DNA of 64,000 nucleotides from Gnetum montanum (Eukaryota > Streptophyta > Gnetopsida > Gnetales > Gnetaceae), in assembly GCA_015680685.1 (NCBI GenBank), contig MNCI01035706.1, forward strand, positions 180,773-244,772, given 5' to 3'. Shown in pieces: positions 1 through 12,200 of this stretch. The notes under the pieces are model-generated. The model saw only the letters and a list, made by a program, of their open reading frames with translations, made no database searches and had not been told where the DNA came from. The position numbers and the translations under genes are program-made. Within the stretch, counting starts at the first letter, position 1; each line of letters begins with the position of its first letter.

Positions 1-752
1 GTGTGGTATGAAGTGGGCGGATGTGGATGCCGGAATCATGTGTGGCATCCCTATGACCCTTGGTGGGAGTGTTGCCCCCAGGTTATCGAAAGGTGGTGGT
101 ACTTGTGAGGATGGGCCCGCAATGGCAGCAGGGATGACCACGAGTGGGAAGGTGTTGGGTTGGGGATCACTCAGAAGAGGGACGTGGACTAATGTCGCTG
201 TTTCTGGCGGTAGCTGTTGAGCCTGGACGAATCTAAGGTGTTGCAAGGGCATGAGTTCCCTTGTGCCAGGATGGAAGATGGGGTTGACCTGTGCTTGAGG
301 GCTTAAGGTATGGTACGACTCTCCTTGCTCGGATTGAGTGGCGAATGCATCCTCATCCTCTGGTTGGGGCTCCAGTGCGGGCTGGTCCAACAAATTATTC
401 CTTTGAAGGAGGAGTTGCGTGATGAGTTCTGAATATTTTTCAGGAATGGGAATTACATTGTATGGGGAAGGGATGAACTCTTGTCCCCCCTGTAATACAG
501 CTCAAACTACCTTTTCACCTCCAGTTCAGCTTGATCAATGGCCAGGTCAGCTTGTATCTTAATATAGATAAAGTTGTACTGCTTGTGGGTAATGATGTTA
601 GAGGCTGGGTCCCTTCCTTGCAGTCTTAGGGACCGGTGGGGCCCCATTGTGGGTTGCATTCCTGGGTGTTGTGGTACAGGCTATTGGACGGCAGTGAGGT
701 CCATGGTGGCGGTGGTGTGAGTGGGGACAACGGTGTTGTTAATAGGGTTCAT
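1..752 (-). pseudogene. gag: Element A gag N-terminus (Ty3/gypsy, Tat/Ogre-like), partial
   Basis: Reading leftwards from the ATG at 752-750, the frame gives MNPINNTVVP, an in-frame TAG, then RSLRLQGRDP and QYNFIYIKIQADLAIDQAELE. The same block occurs in elements B (near 17,200) and C (near 62,520), which identifies it as the start of gag, the structural polyprotein that forms the particle. A further TAG follows, and one G is missing from a run near 485-490, shifting the frame; the next frame reads EFIPSPYNVIPIPEKYSELI and resembles the C copy. The gene runs off the left edge, so the capsid domain is not seen. Family assignment is by comparison of the three copies inside this window; gag function is known for the family. 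Confidence 0.75.
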
Positions 753-1498
753 GATGCTATGTCACGAATAGGAGTAAGTCAGGAAAGGCAGAGTTGCTCT
801 GTAATGTGGCGTGCAGTGTATACGCTTCAAAGGACAGCGTATGGTATCAGCGTATACAGCGTATACAATGTGTGTAGTGTATACAGCGTATATGGGCAGC
901 GTAGACGTTGGAAAGCGTATAAGGCGCAGGATGGGTCAGCGTAAAGTGGGATGGCGTAAAATAAGAGCGTAAGATAGGGAGTAGCATACAGCGTAAAAGA
1001 GGTGATCAGCGTAACACAAGAATGTAAGATAATTTGCAGTGTAAAGGACCACTTAGCGTAAAAATAGTGTTTAGCGTAAAACAGATGAACATGACAAACT
1101 TAGCGTAAACACAAGCTCAGCATAAAACCGGCTAGAGCGTAAAACAGAAAGCGCAAAACAAGCGAGCGTACAATGGGTTGCAGCGTAAAATTCACAGCAT
1201 AAATAGTGCCCAGTATGAAGCGGGCTCAGCGTAAAGGCCGACTCCGGCGCAAGGACAGGCGTGTAAAATAGGTTGCAGCGTTAACAGTAGAGCGGAAAAC
1301 AGATGAACATAAATCCAAGATGTAGGAGAGCAGGTTTTTAAGAATGTAAACGTTGTGCAGCGTATATGCTTGACAGTGGGGAACTAGGTTCAGAATCAGA
1401 CAGCGTAAATGCTGGGGAAGTTGGGGCAGCGTACCGTTAGCGGCGTAGACGCTTAACAACGTATACGCTAGGAGTTGCGAGTAAGGGTTTTAAGGAGG
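753..1498 (-). repeat. Element A 5' leader made of CAGCGTAAA words
   Basis: This untranslated stretch between gag A and its primer-binding site is packed with short variants of CAGCGTAAA and CAGCGTATAC, one every 10-40 bases, with no constant period. Several small open frames pass through it, but they have no recognisable protein and are by-products of the low-complexity words. The equivalent leader of element B (17,331-17,803) holds quite different words. Confidence 0.7.
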
Positions 1499-1515
1499 CC
1501 CTCCTTCTAGCGCCA
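1499..1515 (-). promoter_or_regulatory. Primer-binding site of element A
   Basis: On the minus strand this reads TGGCGCTAGAAGGAGGG, starting with the TGG expected of a tRNA 3' CCA complement and placed 5 bases after the LTR end (..TACA). The same motif follows the LTRs of B and C at the same distance. I do not assign the tRNA. Confidence 0.7.
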
Positions 1516-1520
1516 ATTTC

Positions 1521-3773
1521 TGTACCGCCTGAAATCGTCGGTCTCCGGCTGGAAGGGAAAATAGAGGCCGTGAGATCGCGGGACGGGTACAGAAGACCCT
1601 GCCTTCACCTAAGGATGAGCTAGAATGCAATGGAGACAGAGTACCTTGGGTGGTCGGCATGCAGATCAGACAAGGATTTCCCCGCGCGTACGCAAAATGC
1701 TATACGCTGGGTTATGCGTAAACGGCGTGCAGGCGTAAACACCAAAAATAGCGCGAAACGTAAACAGATGCAAACGAAGTGTGAGCTTAAACAGACGTAA
1801 ATGAGACAAGGCGTGGGCCAAATTGATGTAAAACTGTAAAAGAACTTGCAGCAAATGAAACGATGGAATTACAGAGTCAGAGTACAGTGCACCGGTCTAA
1901 CGTAGTTGTGGGAACACAAGGCGGATGAAAAGACCCAGCGTACACAGAGGTGACTCAGTCAGTTCGCAGGGCGAGCGGAGCGTAAGAGACTAGATTCGCA
2001 GCGTGCAGGGCTTCCTAGCGTAAGAAGGTTTTCTGCTCTTTTGCGCAGCGTAAATGTTCTCTGGTGTGCTCCGGAATTTTGCGAACCGTTTTTCTGAAGT
2101 GGAAAATGGGGGTTTTATATAGGTTGTTATGTTAGACTCGGGATGGGAGACACGTGGCGCGTTGACCGGGTGCATACATTTTACAAATATAAAAAATGTT
2201 ACAACTGCTGGGCGTATATGCTAGGCGTATATGCCGCATCAAGTCGGCGTATACGTTGGGCGTATACGCTGAACATGCTAGGAGTGAACGGGGTGGAGAT
2301 GTTGAGCGCTGGGCGTATACGCTGGTGAATGTTGGGCGTACACGGTAGGCGTATATGTTGAAGGATGCCAGGCGTACACTAGGTGGAGATGCTGAGCGCT
2401 GAGCGTATACGCTGGTGAATGTTGGGCATACACGCTGGGCGTATACGTTGATGGATGCTGGGCGTACATGCGGGGTGTGTACGTCGAAGGATGTCCACTT
2501 GCTTCAATCCTTGCTCTTCGGTGTTATCTTCATGCTGTCATTGGAGATCCTATCATCGAGCGTGTGCATCTGCAGTACCTGGGCATGTACGCCGGAGAGC
2601 CAGACGTATACGTTGGAGTGCCGGGCGTATATGCTGTATGCTAGGCGTATACGCTGGACGTATACGCTGTATGTGTGATCTTGGTGTATACGCTGGAGTG
2701 TATATGCTGGCACCATGTACTTAGCAAAAAACTAAGTGTTGCGATCATGCAGTCGGTGTCGTTCGTGAGTTCCAGGGTCCTGTTTGGTGTCGGATAAATA
2801 CTACGCTCCGAATTTTGTGGTGTTTCAATAACTAGTGCTCACGTTGGGCTCATGTTGCCAGCATGACCCTAGTGTGACCTCAGTGTGACCAACTAGAAGT
2901 GACACATTTTGAGTTGAATCTTGATCTCTGACGTCTGTTCTTTGAAGTACAAATGCTGCCTGCTCTTTGGGGTGGCCCAGATGCTGAATTTGAGTCTATT
3001 CTTGTGTTGATTTAAGCCACTTTTGATAGGTCACGCTGGGCTCACGTTGTCAGCGTGTCCTCAACGTGACCCCAGCGTGACCTCAGCGTGACCTAGCCAA
3101 AATGCCGTGTTTCATGCCCGAATTTTGATTTTCTGGAGCTTGTGAATAGGTAGAACTGTTGCCTGTCCTTGGGGGTCGAGTTGATGCTAAAAATTATGCT
3201 TGGGACTACTTGATCTACCCTATTTTTATTTGGTCATGCTAGGCTCATGTTCCAGCATGACCCCAGTGTGACCTGGGCATGAGTAAAAAAATCATGTGAT
3301 ATTGAGCTTTATTTTTGAGGTTTTGGAGGCTGAGAGCTGCAATGAACATATGTGAAGCTCAACGGGAGTCCACTGCTGGAATTCAAACTGTTTGGACTTG
3401 GTTCCAGGGCTTTGAAAGTTGGTCAAGCTATACTCACACTGGGCAACATGACCTCAGCTTGACCTCGGCGTGAGTAGCAAGATTTGTGCGATTCTGACTT
3501 GAAATCTTGGGCTTTGGATGCTGAAACTTGGAGTAATCATTAGTGGATCCCAAGGGAGCCTTGCCTATTTAAATTAGGACTATTTTGACCTAATTTGGAA
3601 GCTGTTAGGGTTGGTCATTTGGAGGGCAAGCTAGATTGACCGCATGCGCAAGCTGGCTTGAGCAAGCTAGGCGTGAGTTCCATGCCTTAGTCAAGTTTTG
3701 CCTCCTAAATGCTGAAAGGGGCTTGAGTCGTCCCTATTTCAAAATGTTAAAGCTAAAATTTTGTGTTGTTTCA
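1521..3773 (-). mobile_element. LTR shared by elements A (5') and B (3')
   Basis: In plus coordinates it begins TGTACCGCC and ends GTTTCA, that is TG..CA. Its outer part (about 2,830-3,773) matches the 5' LTR of B (18,770-19,728) closely, and its first 180 bases match 17,825-18,000. A PBS adjoins the left end and a purine-rich tract the right end, so the same LTR serves as 5' LTR of A and 3' LTR of B. A TATA-like CTATATAAAACCC lies on the minus strand near 2,110-2,124, leaving a leader of about 590 bases inside the LTR. At 2,250 bp it is longer than the B 5' LTR (1,904 bp), mainly because of the word-rich block at 2,160-2,720. Confidence 0.8.
2200..2720. repeat. GCGTATACGC palindrome array in the LTR U3
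   Basis: At least four perfect copies of the 10-base palindrome GCGTATACGC and about ten near copies (GCGTATATGC, GCGTATACGTTG, ACGTATACGC) occur in about 500 bases, directly upstream of the TATA-like box. Spacing is irregular, mostly 15-45 bases. Because the word equals its own reverse complement, the array has no strand. Confidence 0.75.
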
Positions 3774-3793
3774 TTGGCCCCTCTTTGTTGACG
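3774..3793 (-). promoter_or_regulatory. Polypurine tract of element B
   Basis: On the minus strand the bases just before the LTR read CAACAAAGAGGGGCCAA, a purine-rich tract of the kind that primes plus-strand DNA synthesis. Its position immediately upstream of the LTR TG marks this LTR as the 3' LTR of B. Confidence 0.6.
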
Positions 3794-5250
3794 TCTGGAG
3801 GAATCCACCCAAGAGGCGTTGACAAAGAAGTACAAAACCCCATGAAAAACCAAGTACCAAGCATTGTCTATTGGCCCCTGGCCAGATGTCATCACACTAT
3901 GTTCAGAAGTACATTGGTTTGAGGTGAAATTAGTTTAAGGGGAGAAGGTTGTAACTGGGGAAATTAGAAATTAGTCAAAGGGTGTCATTGTTTTAACTGT
4001 GGCAGAGGAATGCTCTTGCATGAACAAGTTATGTCATTGGTCCTAGTCAATAGTCAATTTTTCAGTAGACTTGGAGCCAAGACATAGGAGGTGCATTCTT
4101 TAGAGAAACGAGACCCTTGTGTCATGTTTAAGGGAGCTTGTTGTGAATAACCAAAGCCACACGGTGATGTGCAATATGATCATTTGAGACACGAGTGTTT
4201 CTCCAAGATAATTGTCTTCTCGCCTAGGGCTTGTATGAGAAGAGCCAATGGTATTTAATCCATGATGTCAACGGGGTCATGAGGACCTTTTTCCAGCATT
4301 TTGCTCTTTGACATTTTTGTTCTTTTTCTTTCTTTTTTTTGTTTTTATTTTTTTTGTTCTTTTTGGAAGAGCTTTCTTTCAATGTTGTACTCGTTCTTAT
4401 GCACTTGCATTTTTGTCATGTGCTATGCATTGTGTTTTGTGTTGCAACTGCTTTGAGAATCATAGTGTGCAACCGTGTATCAAAATTTTCAGGCACATAT
4501 AATACCATGTATCTAAGGGATGTCATTGAATAGGATAAGGGGGCCTGATGGGAAATAGAGAATGCATCAGGAGCTAGAAATGTACTTATGAGCGAATTGA
4601 TTAACCCAGTTGCATGTGTCAGGAGGAATGTGATACCCTGTCGTCATGATGAAGTGCATTTGTGCACGAATGCCTCAAGCATGTCATCTTGCAAACACAA
4701 CTCGAAGGGGACAAGAAAACCACCAATGATTCAGTTAGCAAAGCACTTTAAGCTTGAATGTAGCTGATGGAATGGAGCCATCATGTAGAGTTTCAAGGCA
4801 AATAGAATCTTGAACAGCATTAGCCTTGTTAAGGGCCATGAGACGAATCAGGCAGTAGGTTCTTGGTGGGCACGTACAGCTAATTGCAGTAGCATGTCTT
4901 TTCAAATGACACCAGGTTGTTGATGATGTTGCCAGTTTATAGTCTTAGCAGACTGTATTGGATTAGTTTCACGTCATAATCCTTTGGATGTTGCTAGTTT
5001 ATCATCGTAGTGGACGGTGCAATGCTAGTTTATAGTTGTGGAGGACTATGAAGAGGCAAACTATTTTATAGTCTTAGTGGACTCTGGTGAACAAGCATGG
5101 TAGTTTAGTGTCATGTCAAACAAAGCTCTATGGTGTCAGTTTACTGTCATGACACCAAGACATTCTATGGTGCTAGTTTTAAGTCATAGCTCCAGGACTA
5201 TTCTATGGTATTAGTTTTAGGTTGTGATGCCAGGACCGATACATACCTTG
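3794..5250 (-). repeat. Element B 3' region, between integrase and LTR, with degenerate TTAAACTA repeats
   Basis: No coding domain is visible here. From about 4,915 to 5,235 the sequence repeats, at 35-45 base spacing, a motif that reads ATGACANTAAACTA on the element's sense strand. The same motif occurs after the protease (13,265-13,550) and before RT (near 7,625). Below 4,900 I see only ordinary non-coding sequence, including a T-rich patch near 4,310-4,370. Repeat-rich 3' regions are known for Ogre-type elements. Confidence 0.55.
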
Positions 5251-6480
5251 AGCTCATTAGACGTAGAATGGTTTCAGGTACACATGATTTGTAGGATTGG
5301 TGAACTCTTTTCTGTCCATGTCAGAGAGTTTGAATGCCTCGTTATCATATGATTTGGTGACTAAGTAAGGCCCTTCCCAGTTAGTTGAGAATTTGTCTGA
5401 GTGTTCATGGACAGCCTTGAGAACTAGGTCACCTTCCTTGATCGACTTCTTATGTGGATCATGTTGATGACGTCAGCGTTGTTGTCTCTGGTACTACTCG
5501 ATTTGATCAAGTAATCATACCCTTTCTTCCTCCACCAAGTCAAGGTCAATGATGCATAGCCAAGTTTTCTAGCTTTTATCAAGGAGGCTAGAGAGCATTA
5601 TCCACACGAGGGAACTTGTAACTCCAAAGGTAACACAACTTCATATCTGTATACTAGGCTATATGGTGTCTTACCTATGGACGTTCGATGCGTTGTTTGG
5701 TATACCCATAATGCATAGATTAACTGCTCATGCCATCGTCTCTTGCTTTGATTCAACATATTTTTGAGCACCATGATGATCATTTTATTCGTAGGCTCGA
5801 CTTGACCATTGCTCTGTGGGTAGTAGGGTGATGAAAATGAGTCTTTAATACCTAGGCTTTCACAGAAGCTTTTAGTATCCGTACTACTGAACTATGACCC
5901 ATTATCGGTAACTATGGTCCTTGGGATACCAAAGCGAGTCACGATGTTTTCTAATATGAAATTGGAAACATGTTTAGATGTTGTTTTCCTAAGGGGAATA
6001 GCTTCTACCCATTTTGTGAAATATTCGGTCACAGTGATGATGAAGCTATGTTCTGCTGAAGATGATGGTGTTATCGGCCCAATGATTTCTAATCCCCATT
6101 TTTGGAATGGCCATGTGATTTGTGCAGTATTCAACTCATTAGGTGGCACATGTATTAGGTTATCATGCTTTTGAAAAATGGTACATTTTTTGACCCTGGA
6201 GAAACAATCGTACTCCATGTGTGGAAAATAGTAGCCTAAACATCTAATTTTCATTGCCATTGCTTTGGGTGCTATATAACCTCCGCAAAGTCCTTCATGA
6301 ACCTGTTCCACGATTGTTTAACCATCGATGCTATTAACACACACTAATAGAATTCCTTCATAGGATCTACGACATAATGTGTCTTCTATTAATGCATATT
6401 GCCAAGAGCATCTTTGCACTACGCCCTTTTAAGCACTCATCAAATGTTGCGGCGGTTCGCCTTGTAGAAGGTACTCTTTT
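5251..6480 (-). pseudogene. int: Element B integrase region (gypsy pol)
   Basis: The linker YLLQGEPPQHL (near 6,480) is followed by YEGILLVC, then the zinc finger QVHEGLCGGYI (the second His is replaced by Tyr) and a half-lost CC pair (VKKCTIFQK). The catalytic core reads WGLEIIGPI, where the family has D in place of E, then VTDNGS and GQVEPTNK with the expected D and E. The C-terminal part ALWVYQTTHRTSIGKTPYSL is typical of plant gypsy integrases. Stops and frame changes occur after 5,892, near 5,597 and beyond. It would not encode an active enzyme. Confidence 0.85.
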
Positions 6481-7640
6481 GAGACTATGAAGCTAAGAAT
6501 TTTTTCAATTTTAACACCAAAGACTCATTTATTTGGGTTAAGTCTAAGGTCGTATTTGAGACAATGTTTGAGTACCATGTCTAGGTTCTTTGCGTGTTGT
6601 TCGGTTGTTTTGGACTTGACTGCAATGTCGTCTATATAATCATTGAGCAAATCAAGCATATAATCGCTAAATATATATGTCATTGCTCATTGATATGTAG
6701 CACCTGCATTTTTGAGACCGAATGACATCATTATATAATAGAACATGCCCCAAGGTGTCATGAAGGTTGTCTTGAGTTGGTGTTCTGGGTTGATCCTAAT
6801 TAGGTTGTATCCTAAGAATCCATCCATAAAGGATAACAATGCATGCCTAGCAGTTGAGTCGACAAGTTGATTGATATTGGATAGAGGGAAGTCATCCTTT
6901 ATAGTGGCTATGTTGAGGTCAGGGAAGTCAGTGCATATGCGAATGCTACCGTTCTTCTTGGGGACTACAACAATGTTGGATACCCAATCGGCATAGTCAA
7001 CAGCTCGGATGAAACCAGCTTGATATAGTTTCGTGATTTCACTATGAACTGCCAATGCTACCTCAAGTTTAACCTTTTATGCTTTTTGCTTTACTGGTCT
7101 AAGTTTTTCATCGAGGATAATGTTATGCTGGATGATGTGAGGGTCCAGTTCTAGCATATTGGTATATGACCAAGCGAATGTTTTGATGTTGTTCTTCAGC
7201 ACTTGTGTAATGTCATTAGCGAGTTGTGGATTTAATAGAGTACTCAGTTTTAATGTTTTGACTTTTCCAGTGGGCATAGTGATGGGGACTTCAACGAGGG
7301 GATCTTCAGTGATGTTGTTGGCTTCTAAGTCCAAAGTTTTAGTCATACCCTTGCGGCAGTCTGATATTTCTTGAGTGGATGCCACGAAATTAGCATAAGT
7401 AGATGAGTCTAGATCTAAGGATTCTAGATTAATTACCCTTTTTATGGCCCCGTGAGGTCCATTGATAGACAATGTTAAGAAGAGGCTCTTGCTGTCCATA
7501 TGTTTGTTCTTGCCAATTTAAACCGAGAGCATCGTGACCGAGATTTTCTTGACGAACAAGTTGTTAAACATAAACTAGCTTCATGTAATTTATGTTTTGA
7601 TGAAATTGTAGAACGTAGGGGGTAGTTTAATGTCATACCA
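6481..7640 (-). pseudogene. RT: Element B reverse transcriptase
   Basis: The minus strand encodes the linker INGPHGAIKRVINLE and FAWSYTNMLELDPHI, then RT blocks GFIRAVDYADWVSNIVVVPK, RICTDFPDLN, SFMDGFLGYN and MSFGLKNAGATYQ. The catalytic box is YIDD (6,620-6,641) and the thumb reads HAKNLDMVLKHCLKY. RT copies the element RNA into DNA. The FAWSY linker and DGGA-type protease place the element near the Tat/Athila/Ogre branch of Ty3/gypsy. Stops interrupt the frame at about 7,072 and 6,520. Directly after the thumb (FIVSKE) the sequence jumps to the integrase linker, so the RNase H domain is missing. Confidence 0.88.
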
Positions 7641-9298
7641 GGACTACATGGCAGTTTTAGGCCATACTGGGCCATATGGTGTTCATATTTCATGTGAATA
7701 CTAATGCTGTAGTTTTTCCATGATTTTTGAATTTTCAATTCTCATACTTTGTTTTGTCTTTAATGCTTAAGCGTTAATGCATAAAAAGAAACAGAAGAAA
7801 CTATCCTGAGGGCATGAAAATGAAGACAATATAGGAAGTAATAAAAATAAAACATCCAACACAATGCAGCCACATGGGATAAGTTAAAATAGGGTGAAAG
7901 GGGATTGAAGTATGAAGCGTGAGTAGCTATGTATGTGGCGTAGTGTGAGTTACAGGGCAGGGTGTGCAGTGTGAGCTACAGGGTAGGCAAAATAGCGTGA
8001 GCAACAGGGTAGGGAAGACAACGTGAGTAACAGAGCAAGGTGGTTATGAGTAGTAGGATGAAGGGCATGGGAGGCAAAGGGAAGAAGCAGGCAAGCTTGG
8101 CATTTATGGCAGAGAGTGAAGAACTCCTCCAACGCCTTCCTCAACCCAGGATTTCTTCATGGGTCAGGACTCTATGCAAGTATGTTTTCTCTCACTCTTG
8201 TAGCGTAGCGTGAGCAACTGCGTAAGCCGTTAGGGCCATCGTTTCGATAGGATTTTGGAGTGAGATTGATTTTCTTTTGGTGTTGGCTCTCCTGGCTTAA
8301 TTTATTTCATGTTATGTAGATTTGGGATATCTAGGTGTTGCAAGGTTTTATGGGGCTTGCCATTTTTTGGAATTGCTATTTTTCTTTGGGCCCTAACTTG
8401 AGTTGCAGAGATGCGGGTGTGGCGTGAGTTTGAATCGCAGGGACGAGTGTGTGCCCTAGCATGAGTTGTAGGGGCACATGTCTACCCTAGCGTGAGTTAC
8501 AAGGATGCGTATGTGCCCTAGCGTCCTAGGGACACCAAAACCTACAAAAATATTTTGTTTTTGGATGATCCATTGGCGTGGGTTGAGCGTGAGCAATCCA
8601 TGGATGCCCAGCGTGAGCAACCCAGGGTATGCCCAGCGTGAGTGATGAGGGCATGAGTGACGAGGGCGCAGGGGTTGAGAGGGCACCATTTTTGTTGAGT
8701 GGGGAGAATAGGGTGTGAGCATCCTAGGAAGATTGATTTTTGCCGATTTTTTCCTAGGTGTGAATATCCAAGAGAAAGATGATTTTTGTGTTTGGGAAAA
8801 AACTGCGATTTTCGGTGTCTGGGGAAACTTCTGCGATTTTTGGTGTCTAGGGAAACTTCTCAGCTGCTTCTACCGCGTGAGTTGTGCAATTGCATGATTT
8901 ACAGCATGAGTCACGTTTGTGGGTTGTAGCGTGAGATGCGTTGTGAATGCATTCCTTAGTCACGTTTTACTGCATCATGTACTGTAGCATGAGTTCCCTG
9001 GAAACTAGTGCATGGGTAACTCATTCACTTAGTGTTATTAGTCATTTGTACCCTTTTGTTTTTACTTTCTTGGGTTAGATAGTGAATGTACATGTTTTGT
9101 ATTTGCAAATGAATTTTTTAATGTACCCCAGCGAACATTAAATTCGTCAAATAAACATTGATGTCCTTATCTCTTGGGGTGGTCTTGTGTGTGCGTTGAA
9201 TGTTATTTACTTGTTAGGTTTATTTATTTTTTTTGGTTTTTAGTTTTCATGTTTTATATGTTTTAAGTTACTTACCTAAGGTTTTGGTTCTATGCAGG
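7641..9298. repeat. GCGTGAG word region upstream of the antisense gene
   Basis: This stretch separates the RT of element B from the plus-strand gene. From about 7,890 to 8,960 it is studded with GCGTGAGCAAC, GCGTGAGTTACAG and CAGCGTGAG variants, a vocabulary close to the words in the B LTR but not arranged in a strict period. From 8,960 to 9,298 it becomes AT-rich, with a polypyrimidine tract and a cag acceptor at 9,297 just before the first visible exon. A first exon may lie in 9,000-9,230, but I cannot identify it. Confidence 0.5.
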
Positions 9299-12200
9299 GG
9301 ACCTAATCCTTTTCTTCTTATGGTTGAACTTGTTGGTGTGCTATCTTGGTTTGGCCCTTTAGAACAGAAAATGCCTAGTTATGACATGCAAATCGGGGTG
9401 CATGTAATATGGTTTCGTTCGAATGTTGGTGCATTTTTATCATTTATTTTGTAGAATTTTAGCGTTGTCATATGGTCTCATTTGAGTGAGCAGCTGACTC
9501 GTGATATTGTTGAAACCATGTTGCCTGGCTCAACACGAGGCATGTTAGCTTTTGTTGTTGACATAGATGAGGGACCATATGTAATCGAGGGAGGAATTCC
9601 CGAAGAACCTAGATCAACACATCCTTTGACTTGTGTGTGGGGATTGCTTTCTTGCAATCATTACAATATTAGTAGCACACTTTTCCTAGCCTGCCGTGTA
9701 CATACACTATTCCAAAATCTGCCTGGCACAGTATACAAAGTAGACAAGTATGCTCTTTTATAATTGCATTAACTTTAGTTCCTTTAACATTATATTATTA
9801 TTTACATATGAATACTTTTTCTTTTGCATGCCCCATTTTGCTGAGCATGGATTGCATGAGGATGATAGTGGGCTTGCCTTAGTGCATACAACCTTAGAGG
9901 CGTTCATGATGGGCCCCACTCTTCGTGTTGTGGTGCTAGGCCAGACCAAGGATGCTATTGTCAATTATCCTAGGAATTTCTCTAGGGCCCTTGAACGTTG
10001 TCTAGTTTGTGGCTGGCTGCATGAAAATTGGTCTCCTGATGGGCCCGTTTTTCCTCAAACGGTTGATTTTGTGGCAAGTGTGCCTACTCCATTTGCTAAT
10101 GGTAAATGGTTGTGTTCTAGGCTTGGTTTTGATTTTTGTTACATCATTGCTTATCATATTCTTAATTTTTACTCAATGTCTCTTGTGTCTTTTCTACAGT
10201 GGCCATTCCCCTTGAGGAGGTTACCGTCATATCCGGGTGTACTAAGGCCACTCTCTTTATGAAGTTTGGAGAGACAGAGAAGTCACAACATTGGTTGCAC
10301 AAGAAGGCACCTAAACAAATTAGCAATCGTCTTACCAATGCAAGCTTGATGGACCTATTTACTACCTTGACTCCTAGCATTCCCATGACAAAAATGGTTT
10401 CCATCATTGACTCTTTTAACAATGATGTCTCCTATTTTACTACACGAGTTCGGGGAGTTAAGATGTCTTTCCACCTAACTGTCGAATTCTTTTTCCATAT
10501 TTTTGGCGTACAGCGGATGGTGTTAAGGTGGTGGTGGATAGAGAAACTAGAGAAGGCCATGTGATCAAGGAACTTGAAGACTGGCTAGGTGTTCCATGGG
10601 GTGCTAAGGGTTTTTCCATGCAAGCTAATACTCGCTTGATGGAGGTAAATTTTTTGTACCTACTATTTAGAGCACGAGCTTTGCTTAAGTCTCTTTCCCA
10701 AGCAAGAAGTCTTGGGATTGAGTCTGCACGTGTTATGCACTTAGTCTTGGAGACTAGTATGTGCTACAATTGGGTACAGTTCCTTGTATTAGGTCTTCAT
10801 GGAGAGATCATTAGGCTATGTTCCAATGTTGATGCTAAGTCCCACTTTACCTTTGCGTTTTTCGTAGGCTATCCCCATAGGTTTTCTGAGTTCTTAGTGG
10901 TCTATGGAGATAACCATTATGTGTTAAGGGATCGTTCATAGTTGTCTCACCCTTGGATCTGTCATCTATTTAACACCACTAGATCCCAAGATCCACCTGA
11001 AGGCATCGAGGAATCATTCTCTGTCACAACAGGGGGTGTAGCCAATCGTTCCCACCATTCGTGTGATAGCTTGGGGTTGGAACCACCTAAAATGCACACA
11101 ACTATTAGGAGAGCTAAGTGCTTGATTCAAGAGACTGTTGGGAAGGCCAAGGCTAAAGTGAAAAAGGCTGAGCATTTGAGAGAACCTGTTATGGAGGCGA
11201 GACCACCAAGGGCAAAGAAGCTTCGATTCATTTTTCCAGAAATGGGTTAGTATATATTTTTTCTTTTGCCTTAAGTTTTGTTATCACTTTTGAATTTATT
11301 TTCTTACTTAAATATGCATACCTATTATCTCATGCTAACTTTAGATTTGTTGGTGTTAATAGAGGGTACCCCAGAGAGGGAAAGGGAAGAATTAGCTCCA
11401 ATGGGTGAGCCTGAAACAGTTACCACTAGGTGTGATGAAGAGGAAGAAACAAGAGAAGAAGCAGTTGAGGCTATTCCCATCTTACGGGAAGAGGATGAAA
11501 CTGATACCATGGGAGTGACACTTGCTGAGGTCTTAGATGCCCTTAAGCATTCAAGTGAGGAGAAAGGTGTTTTTGACAATTTCTTTGATGGGTTCCTACA
11601 CCTTGGTGATTCGCCTGAGCTGACCAGCAAAGCGCTGCTTGGTACGTTTTGTTAGTTTGATCCGCATTTTGTACCTTCTTAGCTTTGTACATTGTTTTGA
11701 TTATCATGAATCTTCCTAATATCAGACATGGATTGTAAAGTGCCTAAAGCACATGCTTCTCAGGTGGATGTGTCGAAGTTATAGGCCCCGGATGAGGTGC
11801 CTTCTCGTATAGATTCAACATTTAGTGATCCACTGAGGTCATGGCCTGAGATGCCCAATAAAGTATACTTTCTTACGAGCATTGTCAATGATGTTGTTGA
11901 TCATTTTCAATAGGCTCACCCTGAATTAGGTGTGTACTTTATACCAAGTGCCTGAGTTTATTGTGCTTTTGTGCATCTATTGGTGATCTCTTGTTGGCTC
12001 ATGTATGTAATGTTTGTACTTGTAGGTACGAAGCTTCAATGGAGTCCTTCCAAGGCTACCCATATTGATGGTCTCCCAGAATTACCCAAAGATATTGAGC
12101 AGATCCCAAGAGGGATTTATGATGCGATTTTGGGTTGTGTTGTTCCTAATGCCAAGTCTCTCTGGACCTACATGTGCTCAATTGAATGGTTATGGCTTGA

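Noticed and set aside
4308-4533. Small hydrophobic proteins on the plus strand.
   Set aside because: They come from a T-rich patch in the 3' region of element B and overlap each other in two frames.
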